64,000 nt of DNA, taken from DAMBHY01 sp032068765. Its GTDB lineage: Bacteria; Bacteroidota; Bacteroidia; Bacteroidales; Dysgonomonadaceae. Position numbers and translations under genes: made by a program. Each line of letters begins with the position of its first letter. Position 1 is the first letter of the stretch. Below, piece after piece: positions 25,355 through 34,267 of the stretch. The DNA lies in assembly GCA_032068765.1 (NCBI GenBank), contig DAMBHY010000004.1:1-64000 (forward strand). The letters run 5' to 3'. The notes under the pieces were generated by a model, which was not told the DNA's origin, did not search any database, and worked only from the letters and a program-made list of their open reading frames with translations.

Positions 25355-26080
25355 TCACTTATATTCGTTACTCATCAATATTGGAATTACTGATGATTCT
25401 GCCTTGCTCAAAAGCGGCTGATTATATTTATAAACTAAATCGTATTTTTTCTGTCCATCCCACTCGTTCACATCTACAGTAATCGGTAAAGAATTTTTTG
25501 TTCCGGTTTGGAATTTCTTCAAATCAAATGATACAAAACCTTGAGTTAAATTCTTTTGCTGGCTTCCATGAGAATTGTGTCTGAATTCCAACGTTATTGA
25601 ATTCGAATTGTAATCGTTTATTTGTACCATATTAATATAATTCGGAACATTCCCGCTATAATTAAACGAGAAATCAACGTTCAAATAATCGCCCGCAATC
25701 CACATTTTGTTAACTTTCACCGGGTCGTTACCAATGCTGTCAGCATTCTGAGGAGAAAGTGTAATTACCTCTTTTGTAAGGATTTCCCACATATCATTTA
25801 TTTTCACGTAGTGGTCATATCCATCTTTTTTATCAGATAAAATTGTGTAATTGAGGAAATATCGTTTCCCTTTTTCCAGATTTGTATTTGTTAATTTTGA
25901 CGCGGGCCAAAGTAATAAACCGTTATCAGTAAATAAGGATAATCCGTTGCTGTTTTGCTGTACCGTTACAATATCCACCTGAAAATCTCCCAGCGAATAA
26001 CCATCATTTTCGTTACAGGAAAAACTGCACAACAAAATGATTGTGAAGGAAAAGATGAGATATGTAAATTTTTTCAGCAT
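25355..26080 (-). CDS. NigD-like lipoprotein
   Basis: A 241-residue predicted lipoprotein. The signal peptide ends with a lipobox-like CSFSC, followed by NENDGYSLGD. The body has the two-part NigD pattern: an N-terminal OB-like strand set (VDIVTVQQNSNGLSLFTDNG...), and a C-terminal beta domain with NMVQINDY and LEFRHNSHGS. NigD-like proteins are Bacteroidales-specific; the founding member was reported in an antimicrobial-peptide (nigrescin) locus, but most copies lie in unrelated places and no function is set. No bacteriocin genes are nearby. Transcribed alone. Confidence 0.83.
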   Translation of the reverse strand: MLKKFTYLIFSFTIILLCSFSCNENDGYSLGDFQVDIVTVQQNSNGLSLFTDNGLLLWPASKLTNTNLEKGKRYFLNYTILSDKKDGYDHYVKINDMWEILTKEVITLSPQNADSIGNDPVKVNKMWIAGDYLNVDFSFNYSGNVPNYINMVQINDYNSNSITLEFRHNSHGSQQKNLTQGFVSFDLKKFQTGTKNSLPITVDVNEWDGQKKYDLVYKYNQPLLSKAESSVIPILMSNEYK

Positions 26081-26172
26081 TGCAGTTAATAAAGGGTTCG
26101 TTTTATATTAAAGATGAACGAACTTCTATAACGTTGCACGCTTATGAAGAAAAATATGTAGTTTAACTTTGA

Positions 26173-28011
26173 TTAACCTTTAGGATATAGTTTCTTGATT
26201 AAATCAGGACGATTCATTTTTTTTAATTCGTTGATAATGTTTTTCTTATTCTTGTGATCATACCAAAAAAAGAATTGATGTTGCGCTTTTTTCTGAGACG
26301 GAGTTATCGCAGTGTACACACGTTCTAGCGTGTAAGGATGGTAACCAGTATAATACATTTCCGTAGCCAACGTCATAGGCGAAGGCGTAAAATCCTGTAT
26401 CTGCTCAAGTTTGAAATTTAGGTCTTTTGTTATTGCAGCCAATTCTGCCATATCCGCTTCCGTACATCCCGGATGTGAAGAAATAAAATATGGTATTAAC
26501 TGTTGATTTAAATTATTCTTTAGATTTACATTGTCAAATATCCTTTTGAATTCATAGAATTTTGAAAATGAAGGTTTTCTCATCACATTCACCGTTTTAT
26601 CAGAAGTATGTTCGGGAGCAATTTTCAAACGTCCTGAAACGTGGTTTTTAATCAACTCTTCCGCGTATTTTATTGCCGACTTATTCACCTCCTCATCCTT
26701 ACTTTTGTGTAGAATAAGGTCATAACGCACACCACTGCCAATAAAAGATTTTTTGATTCCCGGAAGATTGTCCACAGCGTTGTAAATATCCAGAAGAGGA
26801 GCATGATTAGTATTCAAATTAACACATACTTTTGGATGAATACATGATGGGCGTTTACATTTTTTGCAAATTTCTAAATCTATGCCTTTCATCCGATACA
26901 TATTCGCCGAAGGACCTCCCAAATCGCTCAAATATCCCTTGAAGTCTGGCATAGCAGTTATTTTCTTTACCTCTTTTAAAACAGATTGTTTTGAGCGGGA
27001 AGCGATAAATTTTCCTTGATGCGCCGCAATAGTACAAAACGCGCAACCACCAAAACACCCTCGGTGAAGATTCACAGAAAACTTAATCATTTCGTAAGCG
27101 GGAATATTTTTACCTTTATATTTTGGGTGAGGAAGACGCGTATAAGGCAAGTCAAACGAAGAGTCAATCTCCGCCTCAGTCATTGGAGGATACCAGGGAT
27201 TGATAACCAAGGTTTTATCATCAACATCCTGCAGAATTCGCGCAGCATATAATCGATTGGATTGTTCTTCTACAACTCTGAAATTTTTTGCTTGCTTTAT
27301 TTTATCTTGCAAACATTCCTCATGGGAAAATAATCGTTCCTCTTCCTCAAAACTATTTTCTGGAACTTCTTTTTTATCGCTCAAATATGCTGTTTGAGGA
27401 ATATTCGTTAAATCCTTCAACTTTTTCCCATCTTTTAATTCTTTTGCTATTTGCCGGAGGGGAAGTTCCCCCATTCCATACACCAATAAATCCGCTTTTG
27501 AGTCTGCAAGGATAGTTTTATGCAGTTTATCATCCCAATAATCATAATGTGTAACTCTTCGTAGCGATGCTTCTACACCGCCAATTATCAACGGGACATC
27601 GGGATAAAGTTCTTTGAGGATATTTGAATAAACCGTAAGTGCCCTGTCGGGACGCATATCGCTTCTACCGTCAGGCGTATATGCATCATTGGAACGCAGT
27701 CGTTTATGCGCAGTATAACGATTGATCATGGAATCCATTACGCCGGAAGTAACCGCAAAAAACATATTTGGAATACCAAACTTTTTGAAGTCACGCAGGT
27801 CATCCCTCCAGTTAGGTTGAGGAACAATCACTACCCTTAAACCTTCATTCTCCAACAATCTTCCGATAACGGCAGTTCCGAAAGAAGGATGGTCCACATA
27901 CGCATCTCCCGAAAAAAGCACTACATCCACATCTTCCCAACCACGCAATTCCATTTCTTTTTTGGTAGTCGGGAGCCAATCGGTAAGTTGATATGAGGGA
28001 GTAGATGTCAT
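26173..28011 (-). CDS. YgiQ family radical SAM protein
   Basis: A 612-residue radical S-adenosylmethionine protein of the YgiQ family, full length; biochemical function unknown. An N-terminal Rossmann-like domain (VDVVLFSGDAYVDHPSFG) precedes the radical-SAM cluster motif CFGGCAFC (Cys319, Cys323, Cys326). A second cysteine group CKKCKRPSCIHPKVC and ISSHPGCTEADM follow, all typical of YgiQ. Cytoplasmic. Monocistronic with a promoter box 32 bases upstream. Confidence 0.94.
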   Translation of the reverse strand: MTSTPSYQLTDWLPTTKKEMELRGWEDVDVVLFSGDAYVDHPSFGTAVIGRLLENEGLRVVIVPQPNWRDDLRDFKKFGIPNMFFAVTSGVMDSMINRYTAHKRLRSNDAYTPDGRSDMRPDRALTVYSNILKELYPDVPLIIGGVEASLRRVTHYDYWDDKLHKTILADSKADLLVYGMGELPLRQIAKELKDGKKLKDLTNIPQTAYLSDKKEVPENSFEEEERLFSHEECLQDKIKQAKNFRVVEEQSNRLYAARILQDVDDKTLVINPWYPPMTEAEIDSSFDLPYTRLPHPKYKGKNIPAYEMIKFSVNLHRGCFGGCAFCTIAAHQGKFIASRSKQSVLKEVKKITAMPDFKGYLSDLGGPSANMYRMKGIDLEICKKCKRPSCIHPKVCVNLNTNHAPLLDIYNAVDNLPGIKKSFIGSGVRYDLILHKSKDEEVNKSAIKYAEELIKNHVSGRLKIAPEHTSDKTVNVMRKPSFSKFYEFKRIFDNVNLKNNLNQQLIPYFISSHPGCTEADMAELAAITKDLNFKLEQIQDFTPSPMTLATEMYYTGYHPYTLERVYTAITPSQKKAQHQFFFWYDHKNKKNIINELKKMNRPDLIKKLYPKG

Positions 28012-28042
28012 ACGAGAAGTTTATTATTTGTTGAAAGAAATA

Positions 28043-28050
28043 CAAAGATA
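28043..28050 (-). promoter_or_regulatory. Putative ygiQ-family gene promoter -7 box
   Basis: TATCTTTG on the minus strand, ending 32 bases before the start codon. Confidence 0.55.
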
Positions 28051-28094
28051 CGAAACTTTGAATACATAAATTATCATTACAAAAATCGAGATTA

Positions 28095-28131
28095 ACAAAA
28101 AAAGCTTCCAACATTTTTATTGAAAGCTTTT
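28095..28131 (-). terminator. Terminator downstream of SulP gene
   Basis: On the minus strand AAAGCTTTCAA pairs with TTGGAAGCTTT (one wobble) and is followed by a T run. Confidence 0.8.
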
Positions 28132-28152
28132 ATATAATTCAATTTGAAAATA

Positions 28153-28305
28153 CTATCCCAAGATATGGTTACCTACATAATTATCAAATATAAGTCCGTT
28201 TTGAGTCAATTTTTCAATATCGATCAAACCTACAGTTTTGCCAATCTTCTTGTTGTTCAGCTTGATATTGATTGGAAATTTAAAACAGTACGAAATCGTT
28301 TTCTT
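28153..28305 (-). pseudogene. Possible gene remnant, unrecognised
   Basis: Between sulP and ygiQ a minus-strand frame is open for 50 codons between stops but contains no ATG. Its composition looks protein-like, for example INIKLNNKKIGKTVGLIDIEKL and NGLIFDNYVGNHILG, then a stop at 28153-28155. This may be the 3' end of a lost gene. I do not recognise it, and chance cannot be excluded at this length. Confidence 0.25.
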
Positions 28306-28340
28306 TTAAGTTTCAGGAAAAAACAAAGTATAAATATAAT

Positions 28341-30038
28341 TTAACTATGACCTATAAGTTTTTTAGAGAGGTCTACTGCAGCATGAATATTTTCACACAC
28401 ATTTGCTTCTCCAATTATTTCAGGAATATTAGTCGTTAATAAGCTCTGACGAACACGCTCATTCACTCCAGAAAGAATTACTTCTATTTTTTCCTTGCGA
28501 GAATTTCGGCACAATGTTTCTAGGTTTTTAAGCCCTGTAGAATCTATGAAGGGAACTTTTCTCATACGAATAATTCTCACCTTAGGATTATCACCTAATT
28601 CGCGCATCACATCATCAAACTTATTGGCTACACCAAAGAAGAAAGGGCCGTCAATTTCGTATACTTCCACCCCTTTTGGCAAATGCAAAATTTCATTTTC
28701 CATATTACCCGAATGCGATTCAACCTCTTTAGACATATCTAATTTGTCAAACGTTACATTGACATTTGTAGTTTCACTAGCACGTTTTAAGAAGATAAAA
28801 AATGCCAACAGCAAACCTATTCCAATAGCAATTGTAAGGTCAAAAACAACAGTCAAAATAAATGTTGTGAGCAAAACTGCCATTGTGGCGCGGGATTGTT
28901 TTGAGAGTGAAAGAAAGGTTCTCCATTCACTCATATTGTAAGAAACCACAACTAAAACTCCGGCTAAACAAGCCATCGGAATATGTTTGGTGAGATCTCC
29001 TAAAAACAATATTATCATCAAAAGCACAAAAGCATGAATAAGTCCTGCTACAGGAGTTCGTCCCCCATTATTAATATTCGTCATCGTTCGCGCGATGGCA
29101 CCGGTAGCAGGAATACCACCAAAGAATGGAACTACCACATTGGCTATTCCTTGACCAACGAGTTCCATATTAGAATTGTGGCGGTGTCCGATAACTCCAT
29201 CCGCCACAGTTGCAGAAAGCAAAGATTCAATCGCTCCTAGCATTGCTATTGTGAAGGCGGACGGAAACAAGAGATTTATACTTTCAATATTCAAACTAAC
29301 GGGAGTGAAAGATGGAAGTTGATTTTTTATTGCAAATCTGTCACCAATAGTTTCAATTCCCTGAACGCCGTATGTTGATTTTAGAAAATAAGCGATAACA
29401 GTCATTACAACGAGTGCGACCAAAGACCCAGGTATTTTCTTTGAAAATTTGGGGGTTATAAATATGATTACGATACTTATCAATCCGATACCTAAAGCCC
29501 AATAATTTACAGAACTGAAATTTTGAAAATAAGCCTGCCATTTTTGGAAAAAATCGGAAGGAACTTTTTGGATCTCAAGTCCAAATAAATCTTTTATTTG
29601 TGTAGAAAAAATAGTAAGAGCAATTCCGGCAGTGAATCCAACAACGATAGGATAAGGAATAAACTTAATAACGGATCCCAATTTTAAAGAACCCATAAGT
29701 ATTAGCATAACTCCCGCCATAACCGTTGCAATTGCCAAACCATTAATACCAAAATTCTCAATTATCCCATATACGATAACAATAAACGCTCCGGTGGGAC
29801 CTCCAATCTGAACCTTACTGCCTCCAAAGAAAGATATTATAAATCCGGCAATTACAGCAGTATAAATTCCTTTTTCTGGACTTACTCCGGACGCAATACC
29901 GAATGCAATTGCTAATGGCAAGGCTACAATCCCGACAATGATGCCGGCCATAAGATCGGCAAAAAAAGTTTCTTTTGTGTATGTTCTTAAAGACTCAAAA
30001 AGTGCAGGTTGAAAATCTTTCGAAAGTTTGGCGTTCAT
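28341..30038 (-). CDS. SulP family anion transporter
   Basis: A 565-residue SLC26/SulP transporter with about 12-14 membrane segments over residues 30-430 and a cytoplasmic STAS domain (about 450-560). Family features include ALPLAIAFGIASGVSPEKGIYTAVIAGF near residue 40, GGPTGAFIVIVYGII, and in the STAS domain MRKVPFIDSTGLKNLETLC. Bacterial relatives carry sulfate, bicarbonate or dicarboxylates; the substrate here cannot be told. Inner membrane. No carbonic anhydrase fusion or neighbour is seen. Confidence 0.94.
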   Translation of the reverse strand: MNAKLSKDFQPALFESLRTYTKETFFADLMAGIIVGIVALPLAIAFGIASGVSPEKGIYTAVIAGFIISFFGGSKVQIGGPTGAFIVIVYGIIENFGINGLAIATVMAGVMLILMGSLKLGSVIKFIPYPIVVGFTAGIALTIFSTQIKDLFGLEIQKVPSDFFQKWQAYFQNFSSVNYWALGIGLISIVIIFITPKFSKKIPGSLVALVVMTVIAYFLKSTYGVQGIETIGDRFAIKNQLPSFTPVSLNIESINLLFPSAFTIAMLGAIESLLSATVADGVIGHRHNSNMELVGQGIANVVVPFFGGIPATGAIARTMTNINNGGRTPVAGLIHAFVLLMIILFLGDLTKHIPMACLAGVLVVVSYNMSEWRTFLSLSKQSRATMAVLLTTFILTVVFDLTIAIGIGLLLAFFIFLKRASETTNVNVTFDKLDMSKEVESHSGNMENEILHLPKGVEVYEIDGPFFFGVANKFDDVMRELGDNPKVRIIRMRKVPFIDSTGLKNLETLCRNSRKEKIEVILSGVNERVRQSLLTTNIPEIIGEANVCENIHAAVDLSKKLIGHS

Positions 30039-30067
30039 TTACAGACTAAAATTAAAATTTAAGACTG

Positions 30068-30075
30068 CAAAGCTA
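30068..30075 (-). promoter_or_regulatory. Putative sulP promoter -7 box
   Basis: TAGCTTTG on the minus strand matches TAnnTTTG and ends 30 bases before the start codon. Confidence 0.5.
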
Positions 30076-30122
30076 CTAAATTTTGAGGAAAGGTTAATAA
30101 GAGACTATCTTATGTTTTTTAA

Positions 30123-30755
30123 TTATACGGCTCCCTGTTCAACAAGTACGCATACGCGTTCAGTAATTCTGTCGGCTCCGTAAGGATCATATCTTTTCTT
30201 GAGACTATTACCGAATAAAGATGCAAACAAATTATAAGACACCGCTTTGAAACTTCCCATAAAAGCTTCCACTATATAATAAGAGGACGTATTTGTTTCT
30301 CTATCTACAAGCTTCATCAACAATTGACCTTGCGAACTAGTAAGTTTGCTCATTTTAGGTCGATATTCCGCCATTAAATATTTTTCCATTTTTTCCAAAT
30401 GCTTTTGACGAGCTTTCTCATTCGGAAGCGTTTCCATATATTCGTATGTTTCAATTATGATATTGCTGATTTCCTTGGCATATGGCAACGTCTTTTTCAC
30501 GTCACGTATCAAACGATAATACGCAGCCATATCCATCTGATTACGAAAACGAATATCGGAATATTTAATAAAATCACGTAGATACATGCACGCAACAGTA
30601 TCCCCATCCATTATTACGGCGGGATATACATTGGGCATTAAATACATTGGATTTTTCTTTTTAGTTGTATTTTCGGCATAATCCGCGTTTGTCGCGCTCT
30701 GTGAAAATGCGACAATTGGTAAAAAAAGTAATATTACAATGAAAATCCTTTTCAT
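30123..30755 (-). CDS. DUF4294 family exported protein
   Basis: A 210-residue protein starting at ATG 30755; the open frame reaches 30890 but that part lies upstream of a promoter-like box and lacks family character. A signal peptide (MKRIFIVILLFLPIVAFSQ) is followed by a mostly helical charged domain with MDGDTVACMYLRDFIKYSDI, YYRLIRDVKKTLPYAKEI and LVDRETNTSSY, which match DUF4294 as I know it. Function unknown; periplasmic or envelope by inference. Divergent from the acyl-CoA ligase gene. Confidence 0.85.
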   Translation of the reverse strand: MKRIFIVILLFLPIVAFSQSATNADYAENTTKKKNPMYLMPNVYPAVIMDGDTVACMYLRDFIKYSDIRFRNQMDMAAYYRLIRDVKKTLPYAKEISNIIIETYEYMETLPNEKARQKHLEKMEKYLMAEYRPKMSKLTSSQGQLLMKLVDRETNTSSYYIVEAFMGSFKAVSYNLFASLFGNSLKKRYDPYGADRITERVCVLVEQGAV

Positions 30756-30766
30756 AATTATGAATG

Positions 30767-30774
30767 CAAAGTTA
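30767..30774 (-). promoter_or_regulatory. Putative DUF4294 gene promoter -7 box
   Basis: TAACTTTG on the minus strand ends 11 bases before ATG 30755. It rules against the longer start and implies a very short leader. Confidence 0.5.
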
Positions 30775-30926
30775 TATCTTAAAAATACAGTGTATGGTAT
30801 TTTGGAGTTAACTGTAGTTAATGAAAATAGTCGATTATAAATTGTTAAGTAAATAATTTTGAAAAGATTATGACACAATTCGCAAATCATTTAATGAAAT
30901 AAAAATCGCTACGCAAAAAAAATATG

Positions 30927-30934
30927 TATCTTTG
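30927..30934 (+). promoter_or_regulatory. Putative acyl-CoA ligase promoter -7 box
   Basis: TATCTTTG matches TAnnTTTG and ends 27 bases before the start at 30962. Confidence 0.6.
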
Positions 30935-30961
30935 ACTTTCAAATTATTAAGGTTATAGGTT

Positions 30962-32761
30962 ATGGAATACATTCACTTGAGTGCGCTCATCCATGAACGT
31001 GCAAAAAAATATAAGCAGAAAACAGCAATAAAATTTCAGAATGAGGATGACAAATGGGAAAATCTTTCTTATGAAGATTTATCAAGAATCATCATGAGAG
31101 CAGCACATTCATTTGCTGAATGGGGTATAAAACCTGAAGACAACATCGGTATTTATTCACAAAATATGGAGAAATACCTGATTACAGACTTCGCGGCATA
31201 TGCCAATCGCGCGGTGATGGTGCCTATGTATGCAACAGCGTCTCCTTCTCAACTAGAATATATTATAAAAGACGCAAATATTAAATTGCTTTTTGTTGGT
31301 GAACAATTTCAATACAATAATGCCTTCAAAGTGATGGAATCGGGAGATATCCTCGAAAAAATCATCATTTTTGACAATAGTGTAATCAAAAACCCGGAAG
31401 ATGAAACTTCACTATATTTTGATGAATTTATTGCTACAGGTGAAAATTCTCATGCAGAGGCTTTGGTGAATGTTCGTATAGCTCAGGCAAAGGATACCGA
31501 TTTGGCAACTATCATCTATACATCTGGAACTACCGGTGAGCCCAAAGGCGTGATGATTACCCATGCGAATTATCTTCAGGCATTCAAAATTCATGATATA
31601 CGTCTAGATTGTTCAGATAAGGATACTTCTATATGTTTTCTGCCTCTGACCCATATTTTCGAAAAAACATGGACGTACTACTGTCTACACAGAGGAATGA
31701 CAATCGCGACGAATCGTGATCCTAAAAAAATACAGGAGACATTACCTCAAATTCGACCGACACTTATGGTTAACGTGCCTCGCTTTTGGGAAAAAGTTTA
31801 TGAAGGTGCAAAGGAAAAAATTGATAGTGCTACCGGTATTATGAAATGGCTTTTTGAAGATGCCTTAAAAACAGGACATATTCATAATCTTGACTATGTA
31901 AACAAAGGGTTAAAACCGCCACTTGGTAATGCAATAAAGTTTCAGTTGTATAAAAACACCATTTTCTATTTCGTAAAGAAAAAAGTTGGTATCGATCGCG
32001 GAAATTTCTTTCCTGTTGCAGGTGCACCTCTTTCCGACCATGTAAATGAATTCATGCAAAGCATTGATGTTCATTTGATTGTCGGGTACGGATTGTCAGA
32101 GACTACTGCAACGGTCAGCTGCTATAAACACAAAGGATTCACCATTGGAACAGTTGGTGAAGTAATGCCGGAAATAGATGTAAAAATAGGAGAAAATGAT
32201 GAAATCCTGGTAAAAGGAAAAACCATCATGAAAGGTTATTATAATAAACCCGAAGCTACTGCACAGGCTTTCTCGGAAGATGGATATCTAAAAACGGGTG
32301 ATGCCGGCAGATTAACTGAAAAGAATGAAATTATATTAACTGACCGTATAAAGGATTTGTATAAAACCTCCAATGGTAAATATATTGCTCCGCAAATGAT
32401 TGAAACCCGAATGATGGAGGATAAATATATTGACCAGATTTCTGTGATTGGCAATGATAGAAAATTTGTAAGTGCATTAATAGTTCCAAGTTATGATTAC
32501 CTGGAACGATATGCCAAAGAGCACAATATAGCTTATAATTCTCGCGAAGAATTAGTAACAAATGAGGAGATAAATAAATTTATGTACGGAAGAATTGAGA
32601 TGAAACAAGCAGATTTCACCAATTATGAAAAAATCAAACGCTTTACCATTCTTACAGCTCCTTTCACACTTGAATCAGGAGAACTTACCAATACGCTCAA
32701 ATTAAAACGAAAAGTTATAGTTGAGCATTATGCTGAGATTATCGACAAAATGTATGAATAG
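30962..32761 (+). CDS. Long-chain fatty acid--CoA ligase (AMP-binding)
   Basis: A 599-residue ANL-superfamily enzyme that activates a fatty acid through an acyl-adenylate to acyl-CoA. Motifs: P-loop IYTSGTTGEPKGVMITH near residues 182-198, the gate PLTHIFEKTWTYY, VGYGLSETTATVSC, and KTGDAGRLTEKNEIILTDRIKDLYKTSNGKYIAPQ with the hinge and catalytic-lysine region. The length and gate sequence match bacterial long-chain (FAA1-like) ligases. Chain length is inferred only. Peripheral membrane or cytoplasmic. Monocistronic. Confidence 0.94.
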   Translation: MEYIHLSALIHERAKKYKQKTAIKFQNEDDKWENLSYEDLSRIIMRAAHSFAEWGIKPEDNIGIYSQNMEKYLITDFAAYANRAVMVPMYATASPSQLEYIIKDANIKLLFVGEQFQYNNAFKVMESGDILEKIIIFDNSVIKNPEDETSLYFDEFIATGENSHAEALVNVRIAQAKDTDLATIIYTSGTTGEPKGVMITHANYLQAFKIHDIRLDCSDKDTSICFLPLTHIFEKTWTYYCLHRGMTIATNRDPKKIQETLPQIRPTLMVNVPRFWEKVYEGAKEKIDSATGIMKWLFEDALKTGHIHNLDYVNKGLKPPLGNAIKFQLYKNTIFYFVKKKVGIDRGNFFPVAGAPLSDHVNEFMQSIDVHLIVGYGLSETTATVSCYKHKGFTIGTVGEVMPEIDVKIGENDEILVKGKTIMKGYYNKPEATAQAFSEDGYLKTGDAGRLTEKNEIILTDRIKDLYKTSNGKYIAPQMIETRMMEDKYIDQISVIGNDRKFVSALIVPSYDYLERYAKEHNIAYNSREELVTNEEINKFMYGRIEMKQADFTNYEKIKRFTILTAPFTLESGELTNTLKLKRKVIVEHYAEIIDKMYE

Positions 32762-32778
32762 ACCCGATATATAATATA

Positions 32779-32816
32779 TAAAAACGTTCCTCCAATATTG
32801 GAAGAACGTTTTTTAT
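32779..32816. terminator. Bidirectional terminator between ligase gene and mscL
   Basis: AAAACGTTC...CCAAT and ATTGG...GAACGTTTT form a long stem with a small internal bulge, flanked by A and T runs, between convergent genes. Confidence 0.85.
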
Positions 32817-32832
32817 TTAATTTCAAAATATC

Positions 32833-33270
32833 TTATTTATTATTTCTCAGCAAATCGCGGATTTCTGTAAGAAGGATTTCTTCATTAGTTGGTCCGGCGG
32901 CTACAGCTTCCTCAATAGCAGCTTCTTTTTTCTTGATTTTGTTGATTCCTTTAATCATCAAAAAGACAACTAAAGCCAATAATATGAAATTGATGAGAAT
33001 AGTAATAAAATTACCATAAGCAAAAATAGCTGTATCTGCAATTTTGCGTGCTTCTTCTAATTTAGTTCCTTCAGGCACACTGCCTTTCAAAACTACATAC
33101 ATACTGCTGAAATCAGGTTTTCCCAATACTGCACCAACAAGCGGCATAATCAAATCATCAACAATGCTAGTGACAATTTTGCCGAAAGCAGCACCGATAA
33201 TTACACCTACTGCTAAATCAAGGGCATTACCCTTAACAGCAAATTCTTTAAATTCTTTTACAAATGACAT
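32833..33270 (-). CDS. mscL: Large-conductance mechanosensitive channel MscL
   Basis: A 145-residue MscL, which opens under membrane tension to release solutes during osmotic downshock. The first membrane helix carries the signature GNALDLAVGVIIGAAFGKIVTS; the second (GNFITILINFILLALVVFLMI) leads to a charged cytoplasmic bundle ending LLTEIRDLLRNNK. Full length, inner membrane. Located 82 bases after the ctlX stop on the same strand. Confidence 0.97.
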   Translation of the reverse strand: MSFVKEFKEFAVKGNALDLAVGVIIGAAFGKIVTSIVDDLIMPLVGAVLGKPDFSSMYVVLKGSVPEGTKLEEARKIADTAIFAYGNFITILINFILLALVVFLMIKGINKIKKKEAAIEEAVAAGPTNEEILLTEIRDLLRNNK

Positions 33271-33352
33271 AGAATAATAATTTTTTGTGAGTAAAACACG
33301 TTAAGTTATATATACAAAGTAAATAAAACTTCCTGAAAATTTATCACCGCAA

Positions 33353-34264
33353 TCAATTTCTATCAAAAATTTCCGCAATCATGCACCGTGCAGAACCGCC
33401 ACCATTAGTTTCAATAATCTGTAAATCTGGCGCAACAATACGAGAATATTTTGTAATATTTTCAATCTGCTCGCTGTTCAAAGAATTCTTTGCACGAGCA
33501 GACATGATAATTAATGATTCACCATCTTTATTTACCAATTCCATCATATTTCCCGCAAAGTTATTGACTTGCTCATGAGTGATTTCAATAATCTCTTTAC
33601 CATTGCGAGTAAATGAATCCAAAACGGCCTTTCTTTCATTATCATTTTTAATGGACTCAGAACAAATTACGACATATTTATCAGCTATTGTAAGCATTAC
33701 ATTGGTATGATAAATAGGATATCCCTTTTCATCAACTGAATCAAAGATTAAAGCAGTAAAGCCCATTTTATCGCAAAAATCTCTCAAAACTTCGTCTGAA
33801 GTTCTTGGTGAACGGCACGCATAAGCAATTTTTGCTTTATGGTCTAAAATAAGACTGCCCGTACCTTCCAGAAACAAGCTTTTAGCTTCCCATTCAGTCA
33901 AATCAAAAGTTTGAGTTGGCTTGTAAGTATTATTTAGATACTCCAAAACTGCTGGCTTACGTTCCTGTCTGCGGTTTTCGGCAAACATCGGATACAAGAC
34001 CAATTCTCCGCTCGCGTGAGTAGAAAACCAGTTGTTTGGAAAGATGGAATCTGGTGTATGCGGAGTTTCAGTGTCCTGAACCACCACAACTTCAATCCCG
34101 TAGTTTCTCAACAATTCAACGTAAGCATCAAACTCTTTAATTGCCTGCTCATTTACAGTTGATTGGTTCGTAGCCTGTTGGAAATAGTTATTGGCTGCTG
34201 TTTGTTCGTTAAAACCAAAGTGTGCCGGACGAACCATTAACACCTTTGACGCATTTTGCTTCAT
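33353..34264 (-). CDS. ctlX: CtlX-type citrulline/arginine-deiminase-fold hydrolase
   Basis: A 303-residue guanidine-group-modifying enzyme of the amidinotransferase/DDAH fold, closest by memory to the CtlX citrulline-utilisation hydrolases. Likely catalytic parts: DSIFPNNWFSTH near residues 72-83, an LFLEGTGSLILDH segment, the His in PIYHTNVML, and the nucleophile Cys294 in GGGSARCMIAEIF. The stop is 3 bases from the rocD start on the upstream side, so the two are cotranscribed; RocD uses ornithine, which fits an enzyme releasing ornithine. The exact substrate (citrulline, or an arginine derivative) is inferred. Cytoplasmic. Confidence 0.85.
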   Translation of the reverse strand: MKQNASKVLMVRPAHFGFNEQTAANNYFQQATNQSTVNEQAIKEFDAYVELLRNYGIEVVVVQDTETPHTPDSIFPNNWFSTHASGELVLYPMFAENRRQERKPAVLEYLNNTYKPTQTFDLTEWEAKSLFLEGTGSLILDHKAKIAYACRSPRTSDEVLRDFCDKMGFTALIFDSVDEKGYPIYHTNVMLTIADKYVVICSESIKNDNERKAVLDSFTRNGKEIIEITHEQVNNFAGNMMELVNKDGESLIIMSARAKNSLNSEQIENITKYSRIVAPDLQIIETNGGGSARCMIAEIFDRN

Positions 34265-34267
34265 ATA

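Noticed and set aside
25355..26080. Bacteriocin locus suggested by the NigD-like gene
   Set aside because: No bacteriocin precursor, immunity or export gene is adjacent; NigD-like proteins occur widely without such loci.
28144..28344. 66-codon plus-strand open frame downstream of ygiQ
   Set aside because: No motif, no promoter or ribosome-binding site, and it lies across a terminator region; the opposite strand has a better remnant candidate.
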